Part shown: piece after piece, positions 22,825 through 24,281 of the stretch | Layout: the number at the start of each line of letters is the position of its first letter | Position numbering within the stretch: position 1 is the stretch's first letter | Source of the DNA: Actinobacteria bacterium RBG_16_64_13 | GTDB lineage: Bacteria > Actinomycetota > Thermoleophilia > RBG-16-64-13 | Direction: 5' to 3' | Assembly (NCBI GenBank): GCA_001768675.1 | Contig: MELN01000056.1 | Location: 14,313 to 38,593 of the forward strand | Length of the DNA stretch: 24,281 nucleotides | Position numbers and translations under genes: made by a program | The notes under the pieces: generated by a model | Told to the model about the DNA's origin: nothing | Database searches by the model: none | The model's input: the letters and a program-made list of their open reading frames with translations, nothing else

Positions 22825-23531
22825 GCACGGGCTCCTGGCTGTTAGCGGTCGCGCTGGTAGTCTTCGGCTACCTCATGGGCTCGATCTCGCCCAGCGTATT
22901 CCTGGGCAAGATCTTCAAAGGGCTCGACGTCCGCAAGCAGGGTAGCGGGAACGCGGGCACCACCAACGCCTTCCGGGTGCTGGGAATACGGTTGGGGTTG
23001 GCCGTGCTCATCGCTGATTTCCTCAAGGGCGTGATCCCCGTCGTCCTGGCCCGGTACCTGAGCGCTCCGTTGGTGACCGTGATCGTGGCGTTTGCGTGCG
23101 TAACGGGTCACAACTACTCCATCTTCTTGCGCGGACGCGGTGGCAAGGGGGTCGCGACGGGTGCGGGAGCCGCGGTGGGAATGATGCCCTTGCCGATGGC
23201 TTTCTTGATCGCCATCTTCGCGATACTCGTGTTCACGACTCGAATCGTGGCCATCGCCTCGATCACCTGCACGATCTTGCTCCCGGTGATGGCCGTCGTC
23301 TTTCACCAGCCGCTCCCGTACATCGTCGTCTGCTGCCTGATGTCGATCGTGGTGCTGTGGGCCCACAGGGCCAACATGCTGAGGCTGTGGGAGCGTCGAG
23401 AGCGGCGCGTGGTCTTTCCCTGGAACAAGCGGATTCAGACGCCCGTGGAGACGGGACCGGCCGCGGCCATTGAAGCCGATGGAGGGGTCGGTGACCCACG
23501 TCCTGCCGACCCCGGGGCGGCCGGCTCGTAG
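22821..23531 (+). CDS. plsY: Acyl-phosphate glycerol-3-phosphate acyltransferase PlsY
   Basis: PlsY is the membrane enzyme that acylates glycerol-3-phosphate from acyl-phosphate, the first step of phospholipid synthesis. It is 236 residues with about five membrane segments (about 6-26, 54-76, 80-93, 113-137 and 140-185 as a pair). Family motifs are GSGNAGTTNAFRVLG (41-55) and GHNYSIFLRGRGGKGVATGAG (about 95-115). The start is GTG 22821, overlapping the der stop as GTGA. After the last membrane segment there is a basic stretch (LWERRERR) and a Pro/Ala/Gly-rich tail of about 30 residues, longer than typical PlsY and without recognisable motifs. Together with the PlsC domain just upstream, the cluster encodes both acylations leading to phosphatidic acid. 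Confidence 0.95.
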   Translation: MSTGSWLLAVALVVFGYLMGSISPSVFLGKIFKGLDVRKQGSGNAGTTNAFRVLGIRLGLAVLIADFLKGVIPVVLARYLSAPLVTVIVAFACVTGHNYSIFLRGRGGKGVATGAGAAVGMMPLPMAFLIAIFAILVFTTRIVAIASITCTILLPVMAVVFHQPLPYIVVCCLMSIVVLWAHRANMLRLWERRERRVVFPWNKRIQTPVETGPAAAIEADGGVGDPRPADPGAAGS

Positions 23532-23624
23532 AGCCCCGGCGGGCGCCACGTCGCCGTGCGGCTGCGCCTTTGCGGCCGCGGGTCCAGGCCGCGGAGGCCA
23601 AGGTAGTCCGTCCCAGCAGCGCGC

Positions 23625-23630
23625 GCTATA
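23625..23630 (+). promoter_or_regulatory. Putative -10 element for tRNA-Pro
   Basis: TATACT at 23625-23630, again as CTATACT, lies 14 nt before the mature tRNA 5' end; transcription would start near 23637. No strong -35 is visible at 16-18 bp. It is the best promoter-like element in the 113-nt gap after plsY. Confidence 0.5.
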
Positions 23631-23644
23631 CTGGAGCCTCGCAT

Positions 23645-23718
23645 CGGGACGTGGCGTAGTTTGGTAGCGCATCCGGCTGGGGGCCGGAAGGTCGCCGGTT
23701 CAAATCCGGCCGTCCCGA
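23645..23718 (+). tRNA. tRNA-Pro, anticodon GGG
   Basis: A complete 74-nt cloverleaf is readable. The acceptor stem pairs CGGGACG (23645-23651) with CGTCCCG (23711-23717) over seven pairs, with discriminator A at 23718. The D arm pairs GCGT with GCGC around a loop containing GGT. The anticodon stem TCCGG/CCGGA encloses the loop CTGGGGG, with anticodon GGG at 23679-23681, reading CCC and CCT. The T arm pairs GCCGG with CCGGC around TTCAAAT. The first base is C, as in bacterial tRNA-Pro. The genome continues CCT rather than CCA, so the 3' CCA must be added after transcription. Confidence 0.96.
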
Positions 23719-23773
23719 CCTCATCCCCTCCCGGCAGCCCCCGCCGCGCGCCTCGCATCCGGCGGACCCGCCA

Positions 23774-23782
23774 TGTTAGGAT
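23774..23782 (+). promoter_or_regulatory. Putative extended -10 promoter before the sugar nucleotidyltransferase gene
   Basis: TGTTAGGAT at 23774-23782 fits an extended -10 (TG, one base, TAGGAT). Transcription would begin near 23789 and leave about a 34-nt leader with a strong ribosome site, GGAGG at 23813-23817, five bases before ATG 23823. It lies in the gap after tRNA-Pro, so the gene probably has its own promoter. Confidence 0.4.
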
Positions 23783-23822
23783 TCGGGTGGTAGACCCCCG
23801 AAGCGATCGGTAGGAGGGCCGC

Positions 23823-24281
23823 ATGAAAGCTGTGGTGATGGCTGGCGGTCAGGGCACACGTCTCCGGCCGCTTACCTCCAACCAGCCGAAGCCGATGGTC
23901 TCGGTGGTCAACAAACCGACCATCCAGCACATCCTCGAACTAGTGCAGCGGCACGGCATCAACGAGGTGGTATTGACCCTCGCCTTTCTACCCAGGCTCA
24001 TCCGCAACTACTTCGGCGATGGCAGCAGCCTGGGAATGCGCATCGACTACACGGTGGAGGAGACTCCGGCGGGTACCGCGGGATCTATCCGTCTCGCCAA
24101 GGATCTCCTCGAGGAGACGTTTCTCGTGATCAGTGGCGACGCCCTGACGGATTTCGATCTCACCAGGGTCGTCGACTTTCACAAGGACCGGCAGGCTCTC
24201 ATCACGATAGCCCTCAAGAGTGTCGCGAACCCCCTCGAGTTCGGGGTGGTCATCGTCGACGAGGAGGGTCGTATCCAGCGG
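23823..24281 (+). CDS. Sugar-phosphate nucleotidyltransferase (mannose-1-phosphate guanylyltransferase-like), N-terminal part
   Basis: The frame is open from ATG 23823 to the window edge (153 codons, no stop), so the gene is cut at its 3' end. It begins with the nucleotidyltransferase signature MKAVVMAGGQGTRLRPLT (1-18), followed by QPKPMV (21-26) with the usual Lys, EETPAGTAGSI (79-89) and the metal-binding LVISGDALTDFDL (101-113); NPLEFGVVIVDEEGRIQR ends the visible part. The wording of these motifs resembles the actinobacterial GDP-mannose pyrophosphorylase-like proteins that continue into a phosphomannomutase domain, but that part would lie outside the window. Glucose-1-phosphate transferases are the alternative. 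The start is well supported by GGAGG at 23813-23817. Confidence 0.88.
   Translation, partial: MKAVVMAGGQGTRLRPLTSNQPKPMVSVVNKPTIQHILELVQRHGINEVVLTLAFLPRLIRNYFGDGSSLGMRIDYTVEETPAGTAGSIRLAKDLLEETFLVISGDALTDFDLTRVVDFHKDRQALITIALKSVANPLEFGVVIVDEEGRIQR

Noticed and set aside
23572..23592. Inverted repeat GCGGCC/GGCCGC after plsY as a terminator
   Set aside because: Six-bp GC stem with no T tract; such repeats are expected by chance in DNA this GC-rich.

Overview
The window is a GC-rich stretch in which every gene lies on the + strand. It is dense core-genome housekeeping DNA. I see no insertion sequence, phage, toxin-antitoxin, CRISPR or defence gene. The order recN-pyrG-NUDIX-(ald)-xerD-...-scpA-scpB-rluB-...-cmk-...-der resembles, from memory, the conserved actinobacterial segment of Mycobacterium and Streptomyces. 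Other runs look Firmicutes-like: xerD-deoB-punA, aroF-tyrA-aroA-cmk-plsC-ispH, and der-plsY. With the tRNA-Pro gene lacking an encoded CCA and the final gene resembling long actinobacterial mannose-1-phosphate guanylyltransferases, this suggests a deep-branching Actinomycetota. That placement is an inference, not a measurement.

Layout: (1) 1-1436, the C-terminal part of recN. (2) 1500-6047, pyrG, an M20 peptidase, and one reading frame joining a NUDIX hydrolase to alanine dehydrogenase. (3) 6066-8999, xerD, then one frame joining phosphopentomutase (DeoB) to purine nucleoside phosphorylase. (4) 9005-12393, a DHH/CBS/tRNA-nucleotidyltransferase protein and an M50 membrane protease. (5) about 12419-14498, scpA, scpB and rluB. 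(6) 14511-19302, a promoter-like element and a strongly folded leader, then an aromatic amino-acid set: a HisC-family aminotransferase, DAHP synthase, prephenate dehydrogenase and EPSP synthase. (7) 19299-23531, a cytidylate kinase-PlsC fusion, ispH, der and plsY, linked by 4-base overlaps. (8) tRNA-Pro(GGG) at 23645-23718 and, at the right edge, the start of a sugar-nucleotide pyrophosphorylase gene.

Functional themes: nucleotide and nucleoside metabolism (pyrG, NUDIX, deoB-punA, cmk), chromosome maintenance (recN, xerD, scpAB), RNA maturation and ribosome assembly (tRNA nucleotidyltransferase, rluB, der), aromatic amino-acid synthesis, and lipid and isoprenoid precursors (plsC, plsY, ispH).

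No wholly new system is evident. The unusual signals are three open in-frame fusions of genes that are normally separate neighbours (NUDIX-Ald, DeoB-PNP, CMK-PlsC), an scpA with no ATG/GTG/TTG start upstream of its essential N-terminal motif, a 14-bp bulged stem plus inner hairpin in front of the aromatic operon, and a probable leaderless promoter (TATACT ending 7 nt before ATG) for the DHH/CBS/nucleotidyltransferase gene.
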